Shown: positions 21,691 through 32,998 of the stretch, one piece after another
Numbering within the stretch: the stretch's first letter is position 1
Layout: each line of letters begins with the position of its first letter
NCBI GenBank assembly: GCA_023897205.1
Contig: JAHWDD010000009.1
Location: 1,488,001-1,552,000, forward strand
DNA from: Exophiala sp. HKRS030
Taxonomy: Eukaryota > Ascomycota > Eurotiomycetes > Chaetothyriales > Herpotrichiellaceae
Reading direction: 5' to 3'
Length of the DNA stretch: 64,000 nucleotides
Translations under genes and position numbers: made by a program
Notes under the pieces: model-generated
What the model saw: only the letters and a program-made list of their open reading frames with translations
Database searches by the model: none
What the model was told of the DNA's origin: nothing

Positions 21691-24326
21691 TCAAAGTGGT
21701 TTCATGATTGTGACGACGCGGCTTTCCACCGCAGAGGCACCATCACCATTATTGCCAGACGCTTCGTTACCCGTGACACTCGTCGTCTCTCTGTGCTCCT
21801 CCTCACACCTGAACTCTTGAAGCCAGGACGTAATCTTGTCCTGGATCAGGATTGAACCTTCAGGATAGCCAACGGGACTGCTCCATATCTGTAGACTTTC
21901 TGGTCTCGGACATACCATGCCAAGGAGATGGAGGGCCACAAACAACTTCGCCAGACACCAATAAGGCATGGGGGAAGCGGAGAAGCTTCGATTGTCGCTG
22001 AACCGATCACAAAATTTTCTCTTGTCCCACGCTTCCCTCCAAGCATCGAGTGCCAAGTTGAGGCTTTGGAGCGCTTTGTTGGGTGCCACAACCCCAGCGT
22101 TGAAAATCTTATCGACTACTCCTTCCACCGTGCTGCGTGAGAAATGGTTGTTTAGATCTTCCATCATGCCCTGTGCTGCCTCCTCTGTGGTGGAACAACA
22201 GCCAAACTCCAGAGCTGTGACAGACTGACCAGACACAAGAAAAGGCGCTAGTTCTTCTCGAGTGAGCTGAAAGACGACGCCATGGAGTCCTGTTCAATGC
22301 GCAGTCAATATGACAGTAGACGGCACCCTAGAGTAGCGGGATGCAGCTTTTTCGGGGAATCCTTACCGTGGACCAACACAAACATTCCATACCCCGAGAC
22401 TTCAAAATCGGATCGTGAATGAGAGCCTCTCCTCAAAGGTCTCTCTATTAGACGCCTGAGCGCAGTCGATATCGTGACCTGCGAAGGACGGGTCTGTAAC
22501 TGACGAAGACATTCTCCTCCCATGCGCTTTCGTAGCTAGGCAACATCACATGGACGGAAAGAGGAGGCAGCGAAGGCCCTCGACGTATCATGATGCCTCC
22601 TCCTACATCATGACAGAAGAGTTGACATGCAATTCTGCAACCAAGAAAGGCGTTAGCAAGCCCGTGTCATCATCCTTGGTCATGGATCAAAAAGCTTGAA
22701 ACTACCTCCGTAGAGACTCTTGTCGAACCCAGGAGACCCAATCAAAGGTCTCCAATGTCAAAGTGTCGTAGTCGACTGGATCTTCCTCTATTCTGAAAGC
22801 CCCCAGTCTCTCTGCCATCTGCGAATTGTTACCACGCGGGGATCTCTTTGGGGGTTCAGCCTCAACGAAAACCACCTACTGAATGGACCCGAGGGAAGAG
22901 TAACGACCATGACTGGTTTGCCACGGAGTCACGAGAAAGTGCGAGTAGCATGCACAGTATCAGACATGCTTGCACAGTGGGTATATCTGGTTGGTTCAGA
23001 CTCATTTCGGCCTTAACGTTGTGCATGTCAGTTAAAATGATACATTAAATGCCTTGCCCACAGGATCGAGATTAACGCACGGGATCGTTGAACATGACCA
23101 AAAGAAGTCTCTGGACCATTCCCGAGATATGTGAGGCGGGAACAGTGGCCTTGGAATAAAGAGCGCCGGTAAGAACCATCGCCGAGAGAAGCACCGGTGG
23201 ACAATCTGCGACGTTGTGTGTCGGAACGTGTATGAGAGGATAATGGTACTGGAAATGAGCTCCGTAAAGTTTGTGGCTTTGCACAAATGTTTCGCGTGTC
23301 GACAAGGCCGCCGCACTTTCAAGGTACTTTGGACCACATTTCTGTAGTAAATCTCTGACGAGGGTACATTGGGCTTCGACAGGGTCGGATTGTCCCAACG
23401 AGAACCCTCGTTTGTGATTGTGGGACTCTGTCGATGCCGAGATAATGTCAACGGTCGGAGGTTGGTCTGTTCGATCCGTCAGTGGACATCTTCAAATTAC
23501 ACCCAGTTAGCGCACAGGTACGTGAGTGAATGAGCTTGCCTTGTGTAAAACCGAAAAAGTCAGTTTGATCCAGATCCAAAAAAGGTGCAAAGAACCATGA
23601 AGAAGCGTCCTGGGTTGGTGAGAGGAGGTTATCATTTCCCATCCCAAAGTCAAGTCCGGGTAAGGTGGAGGAAGATGGTACCAAACCATAGTGGTCGGTT
23701 GGGAAGAGGTCATTTGAGAAGCCATTGGACATGTCAGGGACTTGTGGTGAGTCCGACAAGACCACAGAAGTAGACCGGGGATAGTGTGGCGGGTCATCAG
23801 AATGTCCCTCCGTTTGTTGAAGTCCCTTTTCGACGTCAGGCGGTCCTGATGCTGATGTCGTGGTCCATTCTGGCCGATCAGCATGGACGAGACAATGGTT
23901 TTCATCGTCGTGTTTCACACGATACGCCTCGTATCGATCGGTATAGCCTCCTCGGGTGTATCTGCACTCGACAAATTTGGCACGACACCTCGCACACGGT
24001 TGTTGAGAATCACATTTCAACTTCATGGATGCGCATCTGTCGCATGCCTTTTTCATCCTCGTACCCGCCGAAACATCATGTCCCCGTCGACTCTGTGCCG
24101 GCGGACATGATCGAAGATGTCGACCTAGAACTTCGGGCCTGACGAATATCTGGCCACACGGGCACCGATATCTGGATCGATTGGTATGTAGATTGAGATG
24201 TCGTTTCAAGTGATCACTGCGTTTGAACCGATGGTGACAGTAACGGCATTTGAAAGGTGCTGGTGTGCTGCTGTCAAAAAGGGTGTCGTGGCCACCCATC
24301 TGCTTTGATTGTTTCGGGTTCTCCAT
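21691..24326 (-). CDS. Dual C2H2 + Zn2Cys6 transcription factor, with an apparent frameshift in exon 5
   Basis: Six exons are inferred: 24326-23522, 23466-23081, 23011-22880, 22818-22706, 22634-22367, 22289-21691 (about 767 residues once the frame is restored). Two C2H2 fingers come first (FKCRYCHHRFKRSDHLKRHL; YRCPCGQIFVRPEVLGRH), then a Zn2Cys6 cluster (ACDRCASMKLKCD...CARCRAKFVEC). The rest is the helical fungal regulatory domain (PTVQACLILCMLLALSRDS; MAERLGAFRIEEDPVDYDTL; GYGMFVLVHG; LHGVVFQLTREELAPF). In exon 5 the frame ending ...SYESAWEE meets a different frame, CLRQLQ...STALRRLI, around 22515-22525; one missing base explains it. Read literally, the protein would stop soon afterwards and lose its C-terminal third. 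Nuclear regulator of unknown targets; it may be a recent pseudogene. Confidence 0.75.
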
Positions 24327-25182
24327 CTTGAACCCCGGTCAAACATTGTTCCAACTATTAGTCGAGAATCTAGGAATAAAGCGACCGTGTTCTGAGGATG
24401 AGTTCATTGTACTTCAAAGTCATTCAAAATCTGTGAGTTAGACCCTCGAGATAATCCCTACGTCTGGAGAGTGAAAGAGCGAATGCTGTTGGAAGTTCCT
24501 GTCTACTTACTATCCGCCTCACCTATCGGGTTTTAGAGATCAAGTCGGCCTCCCCCCCCCCTCCCCCTAGTATGAGGCCTTATCCCGACGCCCGGATCCA
24601 CACCGAAAAGATTGTGCCTCACGCTGGCCCAGGTGAGACTATTGTGCTTGCAAAATCCCGCATAAGTATTATTTTTTGCAATAATCAACACTTCGAACAG
24701 ACCAAATGTGACAACTTGAGATCCTGCAACAACAACCCTTTCATCCCATAAAGAAATATCAACTATACTACAAAAAAAGAGTAACCGTTATATTTTATTA
24801 CCGCACTCCACGTTTAACGCTTGCATAGATGCAGATTTTTTGATCTCTAATGAAGCAATAGACGTTAATTGAAGATATTTGGCTACTTATAAGACTGTAT
24901 TGTTCTCTATCACTACGAAAAATAACAATATTTAAGACTTAATTCTGTTTACAAAGGTAGATCTTAGTATACTCAACATTTAAAACATGGAATGAATAGA
25001 GTAATGAATGTAGTTTTGTGTGTGTCTTTTCAGCAAAACTACAAATTGGATTGTATGGTTAAAACCAGTAGGGAACATAGAGACTCTTCTTTATACAAAT
25101 CCAAAAAACATTGTTATCTTATAAGCGTTGAATATGCAGTGCGATGGCGAAGTATAACTATTGCTCTTCTTTTGTAGTATAG

Positions 25183-25358
25183 TTGATCTTTTCTTATGAT
25201 TACACACTGATTACATCTCTGTAACTAGTATTCTCAACATAGATAAATAGATAATTGCAATCTGAGTTGATCTATTGGCAGAGACATCATGGAATGAATG
25301 GGGTATTATTACAGGATCTCAAGTTATCACATTAGACGGTTTTAGATTTGATCGAGTG
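25183..25358. repeat. Diverged tandem repeat, copy A
   Basis: This 176-bp unit starts TTGATCTTTTCTTATG and ends GATCGAGTG. It aligns through most of its length with the next 165 bp; many differences are C/T or G/A transitions, as expected from repeat-induced point mutation. Conserved blocks include TAACTAGTA, ACAGGAT and GTCACATT/ATCACATT. Confidence 0.6.
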
Positions 25359-25523
25359 TTGATATTCTCTTATTGTTAAACACCGACTACACCTCATAAC
25401 TAGTAATGCCAATACAGATGAACAGAGAGTCGAATTATAAGTAGACCTAAGTTTTATGAAATCGAAGGGTTTTTGTCACAGGATCCTATGTTGTCACATT
25501 TGGTCGGTTCGAAGTGTCGAGTG
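25359..25523. repeat. Diverged tandem repeat, copy B
   Basis: This is the head-to-tail neighbour of copy A: TTGATATTCTCTTATTG through GTGTCGAGTG. It is less AT-rich than copy A, so it may be nearer the ancestral sequence. Weaker echoes (CTCAACAT...CATGGAATGAAT) occur further left near 24975, suggesting more copies. Confidence 0.55.
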
Positions 25524-25638
25524 TTGCAAAAACTATTACGGAATTTTGCAAAGCACAATATACCCGACATAGTTGAGGAGATCGAGCCTTTTGCGTGGTT
25601 GAAGTTCATTGGCATCTTCACTCAGCTTTCACACATTA

Positions 25639-27098
25639 TCATGACCAGTCGCCTTCGTCCTGAGCGATACCAGGTCCCTGTGCAGCCAACTCATCAACAG
25701 TCCAAGGTCTGCATCTGTAACCCGGAGGAATATTCGTGTTCTCAAACTTCTTCCCCGTGACGACGGCGTTGACACATTTCGACCAGTTGTCAAAGACGTA
25801 CTGCTCTGCCTCATGTTCTTGCACCCAACGTCCAATCATCTCCCCAATGTCCTCGGGATGTTCCCTCGCCTTTTCGAAATCGGTGTGATGCCACTTCTCC
25901 CTGTTGCGAAACCCGCCTCTTTGACAGCACGAGACCCGATCCGCACGTAGAGCGTTGTGCACTCTCGTTGCCAATGCGATGTTGTTCTTCCCGGCCAAAG
26001 CAAGGCACGCTGCAAGAGATATGCCGTCCTCACAAGCTTGGGTCCCACCATTGGTCGATGTGGGCAAGAACACATGTGCAGCGTCCCCGAGCTGGACAAC
26101 TCGGCCTTGCTCGGAGACCCAGTTCGACACCGGATCTCTCCACAGTAACTTCCAGTCCACCACACTGTTCTCAGGCGACTGTGCAATCAAACGCATAAAA
26201 CCTGGGTCCCATTTGATCCCTGACGCGGCGACCTCGCGAAGAACATCTGGCGCCGAGACCCGTTTCGACCACGACTCGGCCGCTGTCGAGGAATCCTTGT
26301 GAGTCAAGAGCCACGTCGTGATGTCCTTTGAAACGAGAGTGACTCCGTGACCTTTCGGGGCCAGCCACATTCTGCAATCGTCAACGCCCTCAAGCACTGG
26401 GAACTGTTCAGCCACCAAAGGGTCCTGGTGTGCCACTTTCGTAGGAAATGCAGTTCGATAGATCGCGAATCCACTGCTCCTAGCCTGTGTCTGGGATCCC
26501 TGGATGAGCTTCCACGATTGGGTGCCCACGCCGTCCGCGGCGACGACAAGATCGGCCTCGAATCGCTCTCCTTTCGTAGTGACGACTCCCGCACCAAGCC
26601 CGTCAGGCTTCTCGAAATACTCCGAGACCGACTGACCGAGAGTGACGCTGATTCCAAGAGCAGTGGCATAGTCATACAACAATCGAAGAAGTTTGGCCCT
26701 ATGAATAGCATGCGGTACCCGCTCCAAGGTAAGCGAGGGTTTGATCAGGACCTCGCCGTCGTATTTGAGGAAGGACATCATCGCTTCGTAGCGCTCAGAT
26801 GTGAAGGCAGCCTGCATCCCTGGCCATTTGGAGAATTGACGAGTGGCTGACTGTCCTATGCCGATAAAGTCACCTAGACAAAAGTTTGTCAACGAGATGT
26901 GTCCTTTGAGGTATACGTATGTGTGCTCCGATGCTCACCGATGGTGGTCAATTCCGGCTTAGATTCCAACACCCTCACAGTGTGTCCTTGTCGATATAGT
27001 TCGACAGCTGAGAATAGCCCGCCGATTCCAGCGCCAACGACTACGACATCGATGCCTGTTGAGGGCGATCGAACGATTTTGTGAGCCTCAGCCGCCAT
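25639..27098 (-). CDS. FAD-dependent monooxygenase (salicylate-hydroxylase-like)
   Basis: Two exons (27098-26939 and 26873-25639; 65-nt intron) encode 464 residues. The dinucleotide-binding motif VVVVGAGIGGLFSAVELYRQG is at the N-terminus, the second FAD contact ADLVVAADGVGTQSW in the middle, and the GD motif VVQLGDAAHVFLPTSTNGG near residue 320: the group A flavoprotein monooxygenase layout. These enzymes hydroxylate aromatic rings with NAD(P)H and oxygen in the cytosol; salicylate-type substrates are typical for close fungal relatives (family knowledge, not proven here). The C-terminal NTNIPPGYRCRPWTVDEL and closing DEGDWS are typical. The ATG at 27098 directly precedes the flavin-binding strand. 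Its divergent neighbour is the FarA/CTF1-type regulator. Confidence 0.92.
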
Positions 27099-28093
27099 TA
27101 TAGTTTTGTGACTTGCCTGAATTCGCGACGCAAGGCAATGAGAGTATTGGGATGAGAAGGAATTTATAGCACATCGGGCAGAATAGTCGCTACGAGACGA
27201 TCGCGCCGTTCATCGAGCACAAATTTCGAAGATGCATGTCTTTGGCCCCATTCAAGCATCACTCCGATCGGTATTCGGAAGCTGGACTATGGCGTGGTTG
27301 CATCAACGAAACAAGAACCAAGGTCGGACGGATTTCGAGAGGAGGGGGGAAGCCCGATGTGAGGTCGACCGAGGCCATCGTGCTTCATTTCGTTCCATTG
27401 TCAAAGGCCTTGATTCGAACAGTTTCGGAGTAAAGTCTTAGTAACGGTGATGGCATTGCAGCACCATTGTACATTGGCAAGAAGAAAGAAGGGGAACCGG
27501 ATCTGCTGCATCTGACTTTCCATCGAGCTCTTCACCTTTTGTTTCCGTTGGTGGTGGGGAAGTAATTGTACCGAGGCTCACCAGCCTTACAGGAGGTATC
27601 ATGATGCTCTACCTCTGTAGAATGATAAACATGGATGCTTTGATGGACTTTGCACTTTTGTCATGTCGGACGTCCGTCTGTCTTTGAATCTCGATTCTGT
27701 CTTTCTAGGTTAGAATGAAAACGCATAGATCGAGTCGATTCTCGGCGATCCGCCATAAATGCCCAAATTAGGAAGGAAAACGACCAAAATCTCCGCGGCG
27801 TTTTTGAGGACTTGTTCGGCGGTTCTTAACACTCTCTTCCACTCACCATTGCACCATCCCGGACTCGGTCCAATGGTCAACGCATCGTTACCATCTAACG
27901 CTGTTACAGTGAGTCTGTTGGGCAATCTACCAGACAACCGCTTCCCTCCAGAGCCATTCCCCGGACTCGTGAATCTATAGGGCTAGCGAGATCCTCCCCG
28001 GATATCAAAAGCCCGTAGAACATCAACCCGGGCAAGTCTGTCCCTGGAGATATTGCCATCGACAATACATGTCCAGACTTCTACATCTACAGA
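27099..28093. other. Divergent promoter of monooxygenase and FarA-type regulator
   Basis: Two CCGAGG hexamers (27369-27374 and 27571-27576) lie here. That is only slightly above chance for the length. No gene is recognised. Confidence 0.4.
27369..27576. promoter_or_regulatory. Two CCGAGG (FarA/FarB-type) hexamers
   Basis: Matches at 27369-27374 and 27571-27576 lie upstream of the monooxygenase and of the regulator that is itself of FarA type, so autoregulation is possible. Chance occurrence cannot be excluded. Confidence 0.3.
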
Positions 28094-30360
28094 ATGCAGA
28101 ACAAACACAAAAAAGAGACAGGATATGCACGCGCCTGCACATCATGTCATCAGAAGAAGGTCAGAATTCCAGAAGATTTTTTCCCAGGCATCATAAAACT
28201 AATCAGTACATGTACCATAGATCAGGTGTAATCTTGATCCTGCTATGCAAGTATCTTGCTCCAACTGTCTCCTCCATGGGAGTCCGTGCATGTAAGGCCC
28301 CAAAAGGGAAAAAAAAGCACAACGCTTCAGTTTATACAATGAAACTGATCAAAGTATGCCCTTCTCAGTCCACGTACGCGGAAACGTAAGCATGACGAGA
28401 CAATCCAATCGGAACCCATCACATCACGGAGGAAGCAACAAGCGCGAATGCCATTGACAATGCACTTCTCTTCCCCGGAAGCAAGTGAGAATCGACCACC
28501 GTCGCGGGCTCAGACGGTGGACTCGACAACTTCTATGCCTACTCTCAGGCAGACGAGTCAGGCCGTGACTCCCGATGAACCTCCCTGCGCCACTGCAACG
28601 GTAAATTATGCCCAGTACTATCCAAGAGAAGTTTTCTGCGAGTCCCAGGATTCAACTGAACCTACAGTCCTCGAAGGAGGTCACTTGGGCGACCCTTTAA
28701 TTAGAACCGACACCCTCACTGGCCCAAGGCTTCTTTACAAGGTATCTGATATGCCTTCACGGGTATGGACCTCGACATTGATGGAAAACTGGCTCAACTA
28801 TGTCCATCCGTTGATGCCTATTGTGCCCCAACGTTGGTTGATGCCTCGAGAGGGCTACACTGTGCCGACGATATTGTTAAAGTCCGTCTTCCTCTCCGGT
28901 GGGCGCACATCGGCCACTTTTTCGCCTGCCCTTTGCAAGGAGTACTATTTGTCGGCCAAGGCCATGGTTCATGACCAATATGAGAAGAATCCCATCATCA
29001 ATATTGTCGCGGCGTGCCTTCTTGGCTGGTATAACCAGGCAAGCCCGTGGGCGGTCACGCACGACTCGAGTCGATACTGGCTTCATTTCGCGTCAAATAT
29101 TGTGTATCAGGTTGGCCTGCATCGGGAGGTCGTGGGTGAACTGCAGTCGTCGTATAAGCGAAAGCTATGGTGGACGTTGGTGGTGCGTTTTCTTCGAACC
29201 CTTCTGTCATGATCACCTCCCTTTTATACACTTTTGTTGCAGACTACTTAAAGACTGACATGCGTGACGTGCGCCTGATCTAGGCAAGAGACTGTCTGGT
29301 TGCATGCGGACATGGGAGACCTCGCATCTTCGATCTAAGATATTCCAACCGACCGTGTATTTCGATCGAAGACTTTGAACCGGGTGACAAACACGCCGCG
29401 ACTTTCGTCGTCTACGTCAGACTTTGTTTGATCATCGGTGATCTCTGTGAGGGCTATCAACAGGGACGGAAGCAGCTTGCACGCCTCGGAGCCGATGTCA
29501 AACATCGACTGCTCTCGTGGCTGAAGGATCTGCCTCCGCATTTACGTTATTTTGATGCAACGGCGCAGTTCCGAGAGACAGCGGACAATTTTATCTTGAG
29601 GCAGGTATTCGCCATCTACCTTGCCACAGTTACTCTCCTGTCCAAAGCGGAGCCCAGGCCTGTCGGTTCCGTGTCGCCGGTGGCGCTGCGAGCGTCTTCA
29701 TTCCTGGCCACTCTACTGGAAGGATTTCTGGCAAGAGATGAAGCCGCCCGCCTCCCGGCAATGTTCACGTTTTACACGCTGGCGGCTGCCATACCCCAAG
29801 TAGCCGCACGGAAATACAAGAGACTACGGCCAGCCATCGAACTAGACTTGCAGATTTTCGAAGATGCACTGACGGCTCTCTCAACGAAGTGGCCGTCGGC
29901 GGCAAGCAGAGTGACAACTTTGCGAGCGCTGAGAGCCAAAAAACCATGTACTTGTGCAGCTGGAGAGGAGACGCCGACACTCACTGATGTTGAGGATCGA
30001 CTCCTTTTCAAAGACTTTGACACCAAAGCTTGTCGGCTTTGGACGTATATACGAGACGACAGGGCCACGACGACAAGAAGAGCGGCTGACGAAGTCGCAG
30101 AGCTGGCGAGTGTAACGGAAAATGAATTTTCTACAGAAACTTGCGCACGTCTGGAAATGCTCGATTACGCCTTCCAAGGATCACCATCATCGTCGTCGTG
30201 GGAAGCGCTTCCTGCGCAGGAAATTTCCACCGGGTTATCAGACGACCTAGGGTCCCAGTGGCCCGAGGACAATTTCTGGAATGACCCATCTCTAGACTTT
30301 TCAGATACTCTTGGGAGCTGGCTGTTTGCCGATGAATCATTTCCAGACCTTGGGGGTTGA
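28094..30360 (+). CDS. Zn2Cys6 regulator of the CTF1/FarA type
   Basis: Four exons (28094-28159, 28221-28291, 28369-29182, 29284-30360) encode 675 residues. The zinc cluster is spread over the first three: MQNKHKKETGYARACTSC then HQKK | IRCNLDPAMQVSCSNCLLHG | and after the next splice IPRTRKRK. This gives C-x2-C-x6-C-x9-C-x2-C-x6-C with the basic tail typical of CTF1alpha/FarA. All splices are in phase (introns of 61, 77 and 101 nt, the first with an ACTAATC branch site). The middle is a fungal-trans-type domain: NWLNYVHPLMPIVPQRWL, IVAACLLGWYNQASPWA, KLWWTLVARDCLVACG. The acidic tail (DLGSQWPEDNFWNDPSLDF) suggests activation. FarA-type factors induce beta-oxidation and cutinase genes in response to fatty acids; here the acyl-CoA ligase and dienoyl-CoA reductase lie directly downstream. 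Confidence 0.88.
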
Positions 30361-30543
30361 ACCACAAAGTAAGAGAAAAGGATCGGAAGGGAATCGAAAG
30401 CAGAGAATTCAGATCCGGCCTGTTCTTTGGCATATTCCAAGAAAGTAAGCAGGGCTCGGAAGAGCTGGTAAAAGCTTGCTGTTCCATTCCCGGGAATTTC
30501 TACGCTATTACCTGGTCCAACAAACAAGCAACCTGGATCTACT

Positions 30544-32562
30544 TTATAGCTTGGCGCTCGGGTTTTCCCATCTCTGTACATCAGGGTGACCTGTCTCGAA
30601 TAGTTCCTTCTTGATAAGAGCCTTGGGAATCTTGAGGGAAGCCGTCTTCTTGAGATCAGGCACGACACGTAACACAGTCGGCAATTTATAGCGTGACAGC
30701 TTTGGACGAAGGTCGTCCCTTAATTCCTGCAACGACAGCGACTTATAGAGCTGATTGATTTTCGAAACGAAACAAGGTCAGCGGTCTGGTTGGCTCTCGT
30801 ACTCGTACCTCCAGAGAGTACTCACCTCATGAAGAACCACGGCGGCAGCAATACGTTGACCAAACTCCGCATCATCAAGTCCCACGACAATGGCTTCGGC
30901 GACCTTTGGATGTTGTAGGATCTCTCGTTCGATATCCAACGCTGAAACTTTGTAGCCACCGGTCTTGAGGACTGTCATCGGTCAGAACAGTTTGTACCTT
31001 TCTTGTACAACTGACGAAAAAGGGTTACGTACTGTCGACGGACTTCCGACCCTTGATGAAAAAGTGCCCGTCAATCTTCTCTGCGACATCACCTGTCTTG
31101 AAAAAGCCTTCAGGCGTGAGCGATGCTCGCGTTCCCTCGATATCGTAAACATATCTGATGACATGGGTCAGGATTTCGTGCCACGGGGAAGGAATCTTCT
31201 ATCCTGGAAAGGGCATACATACTTTGAGAACATTGTGGGAGATCTCACGTGAATTTCTCCTTCGTGGCCGTTTTCGAGGTATGACTCTACTCCTGGGTTC
31301 TGGGCACCCACCGACCCCTGAAGTTGATCACACAAGTCAGCAGGTCGAATTTCTCAAACTTGCTAGGACGATCATTATCATTTACCGGTACCAGTTGACC
31401 TCCTCTCTGGTTGCCAAAGGGATTTCCAAACTCCGTCCCACCGTATCTTTCGATGATCCTGGTGCCTGGGAAGGCCTCGCTCCATTTGCTGGAAATATGT
31501 CTTGGAAGGGCTGCTGAGCCGCAATGAAACTGTTCCACAGCGCACATCCCCGCCCGGTACTCTTCTCGACTGTCGCTCTTCTCGAGTTCTTGTCCCCAGT
31601 GCTGGAGGAGACGGACATAGATTGTCGGTACGGCAGACAGAGACTTGATCCCTCGACGCCGGATCCGTTCCCAGGTGATGGCAGCATCGAATTTGGGTCT
31701 GGTGAATTCCACGCACCCACCCCCAATGAGCGTGGGAAATGTGTTCACCAAGAGACCCGTGGCGTGGTGCGTCGGAAGGAGCTGTAGTGCCACGAAGTGG
31801 CCGTTGATGTCATTCTTCCACACCTGCGCCAAAGATATCGAAAGCACGCTATGGCGTCGTAGCGCAGCTCCCTTGGGTTTCCCCGTGGTCCCCGAGGTGA
31901 AGATGATGACGGCTGGCTTGTTAGGATCCCTTGACCTTCCGGCGAAGAATTTGACCGTACGAAGGACTTCAAGCGTCTTCGTTGGAATCATCCGCTCAAT
32001 GGGGACATGTGCGAGGCCATGGAACATTGTCCCGTCATCGATCGTTGCAGTCAACTGTTCGAAACCTCGGGAGTGTACGACCCCATGAGCTCTGCAGGTC
32101 CTGGCGATGTGGCGAACTTCGTCCAAAGTCACATGGTGACCTATTTGTGATTGTTAACCAAGCCAAACACTCTCTTGCAGCCCTCGGAAAGTTTCATGTA
32201 GACGTACTTGTTGGGACCGCTATTCCTCCAACGGCAAGAACGGCAAACAATGCGGCGACAAAATCATAACCTCGAGCAATAATCACGAAGGCCACCTCTT
32301 CGTCCGCGCTCAATTTCAGTAGTGTCTGTTCATTGAGTGCCTTTAACAATTTCTGTTTCTGATGGATCACGTCGCAGAGGAGTTGTGCATAGCTGACGTC
32401 GAGTCCGAGGTGTTCTTCTCTCACAGCCGACCCGTTTTGGTGACACGCTGAATAGTGCAGCCTCTGGAACATGATATCGCTGGGGAGCATGTCTGGTTCA
32501 TCTTGATAACGAACAATATCGGTGCGATCAAAACTCGACGGGTCTATCTTCGTAGAAGCCAT
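30544..32562 (-). CDS. Acyl-CoA synthetase (ANL family, ACSF3-like) with PTS1
   Basis: Six exons (32562-32208, 32140-31386, 31317-31223, 31154-31033, 30971-30826, 30750-30544) encode 559 residues; all phases agree. Adenylation motifs in order: VIIFTSGTTGKPKGAALRR (P-loop), LPTHHATGLLVN, RIIERYGGTEFGNPFGN, TGDVAEKIDGHFFIKGRKS and KVSALDIEREILQHP; the catalytic lysine lies in KKTASLKIPKALIKKE. The order and the LPTHHATG / EFGN motifs resemble ACSF3 malonyl/acyl-CoA synthetases rather than 4-coumarate ligases, but the acid used is not determined. The protein ends ENPSAKL, a consensus PTS1, so a peroxisomal location is predicted. It is divergently transcribed from the dienoyl-CoA reductase (436 bp between start codons), and the FarA-type regulator ends 183 bp beyond its stop. 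Confidence 0.92.
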
Positions 32563-32998
32563 TTCAACACTGAGTACCGAGTGGACGTGATGGCAGACGG
32601 ATCGTAATGGCACAACAGGAATCTATAATAACTTTCAGGTTGAAATCTCCGAGTCCTGCAAGAGGAACTCGAGAACCTCACATTGATCGTTTGACTCGGA
32701 CCATACATACTTGCGGTGAACCCTTGAACGGTAGTATTTCGTAAGTATGGAGACATGGTCTGGGGAAAAATCGACGCGGAGTTTCACCTTCGGCCGAGGC
32801 TGAAGTTTGAGGGGAATGTCGAAATCCAGAAGAGATTCAAGAACTCCGAGATTATCGAAGGGTCCGCGGTAATTTTTTGTAAGTCCGGGAATAATTGCAC
32901 CGCATTGTCTTCTTTGTTGTTGTATCATTGTGTTCTGCTTCAAGAGTATATCAGCGACTCATCCCTCAATACCTACCTCCCCAGACAAATCTCCTAGC
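32563..32998. other. Shared divergent promoter (ligase / reductase)
   Basis: A 436-bp head-to-head promoter. A CCGAGG motif sits close to its centre (32794-32799). A second CCTCGG occurs just inside the ligase gene, in intron 1 (32182-32187). Nothing coding is seen. Confidence 0.5.
32794..32799. promoter_or_regulatory. CCGAGG motif at centre of divergent promoter
   Basis: This is the reverse complement of the FarA/FarB hexamer, 232 bp from the ligase ATG and 200 bp from the reductase ATG, a position suited to control both genes. Confidence 0.4.

Larger units (their letters stand above)
24327..25638. other. AT-rich intergenic region with a RIP-like patch
   Basis: After the promoter of the dual-finger regulator and a poly-C tract near 24550, base composition changes sharply at about 24640. 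AT-rich, TA-rich sequence runs to about 25523 and contains two diverged tandem repeats (annotated separately). No open frame longer than about 60 codons is believable. It looks like a decayed mobile-element remnant. Confidence 0.55.

Noticed and set aside
22861..22880. Second frameshift in the dual-finger regulator after QSWSLLFPRVHS
   Set aside because: A 61-nt intron (GTAGGT at 22879 to TTCGCAG at 22819) restores the frame to MAERLGAF, so no lesion is needed.
23467..23535. GC-AG intron in the dual-finger regulator (GCAAGC donor)
   Set aside because: A normal GT donor at 23521 gives the same phase and a typical 55-nt intron.
28448..30360. Regulator lacking a DNA-binding domain
   Set aside because: First impression only; two upstream mini-exons encode a complete Zn2Cys6 cluster in phase.
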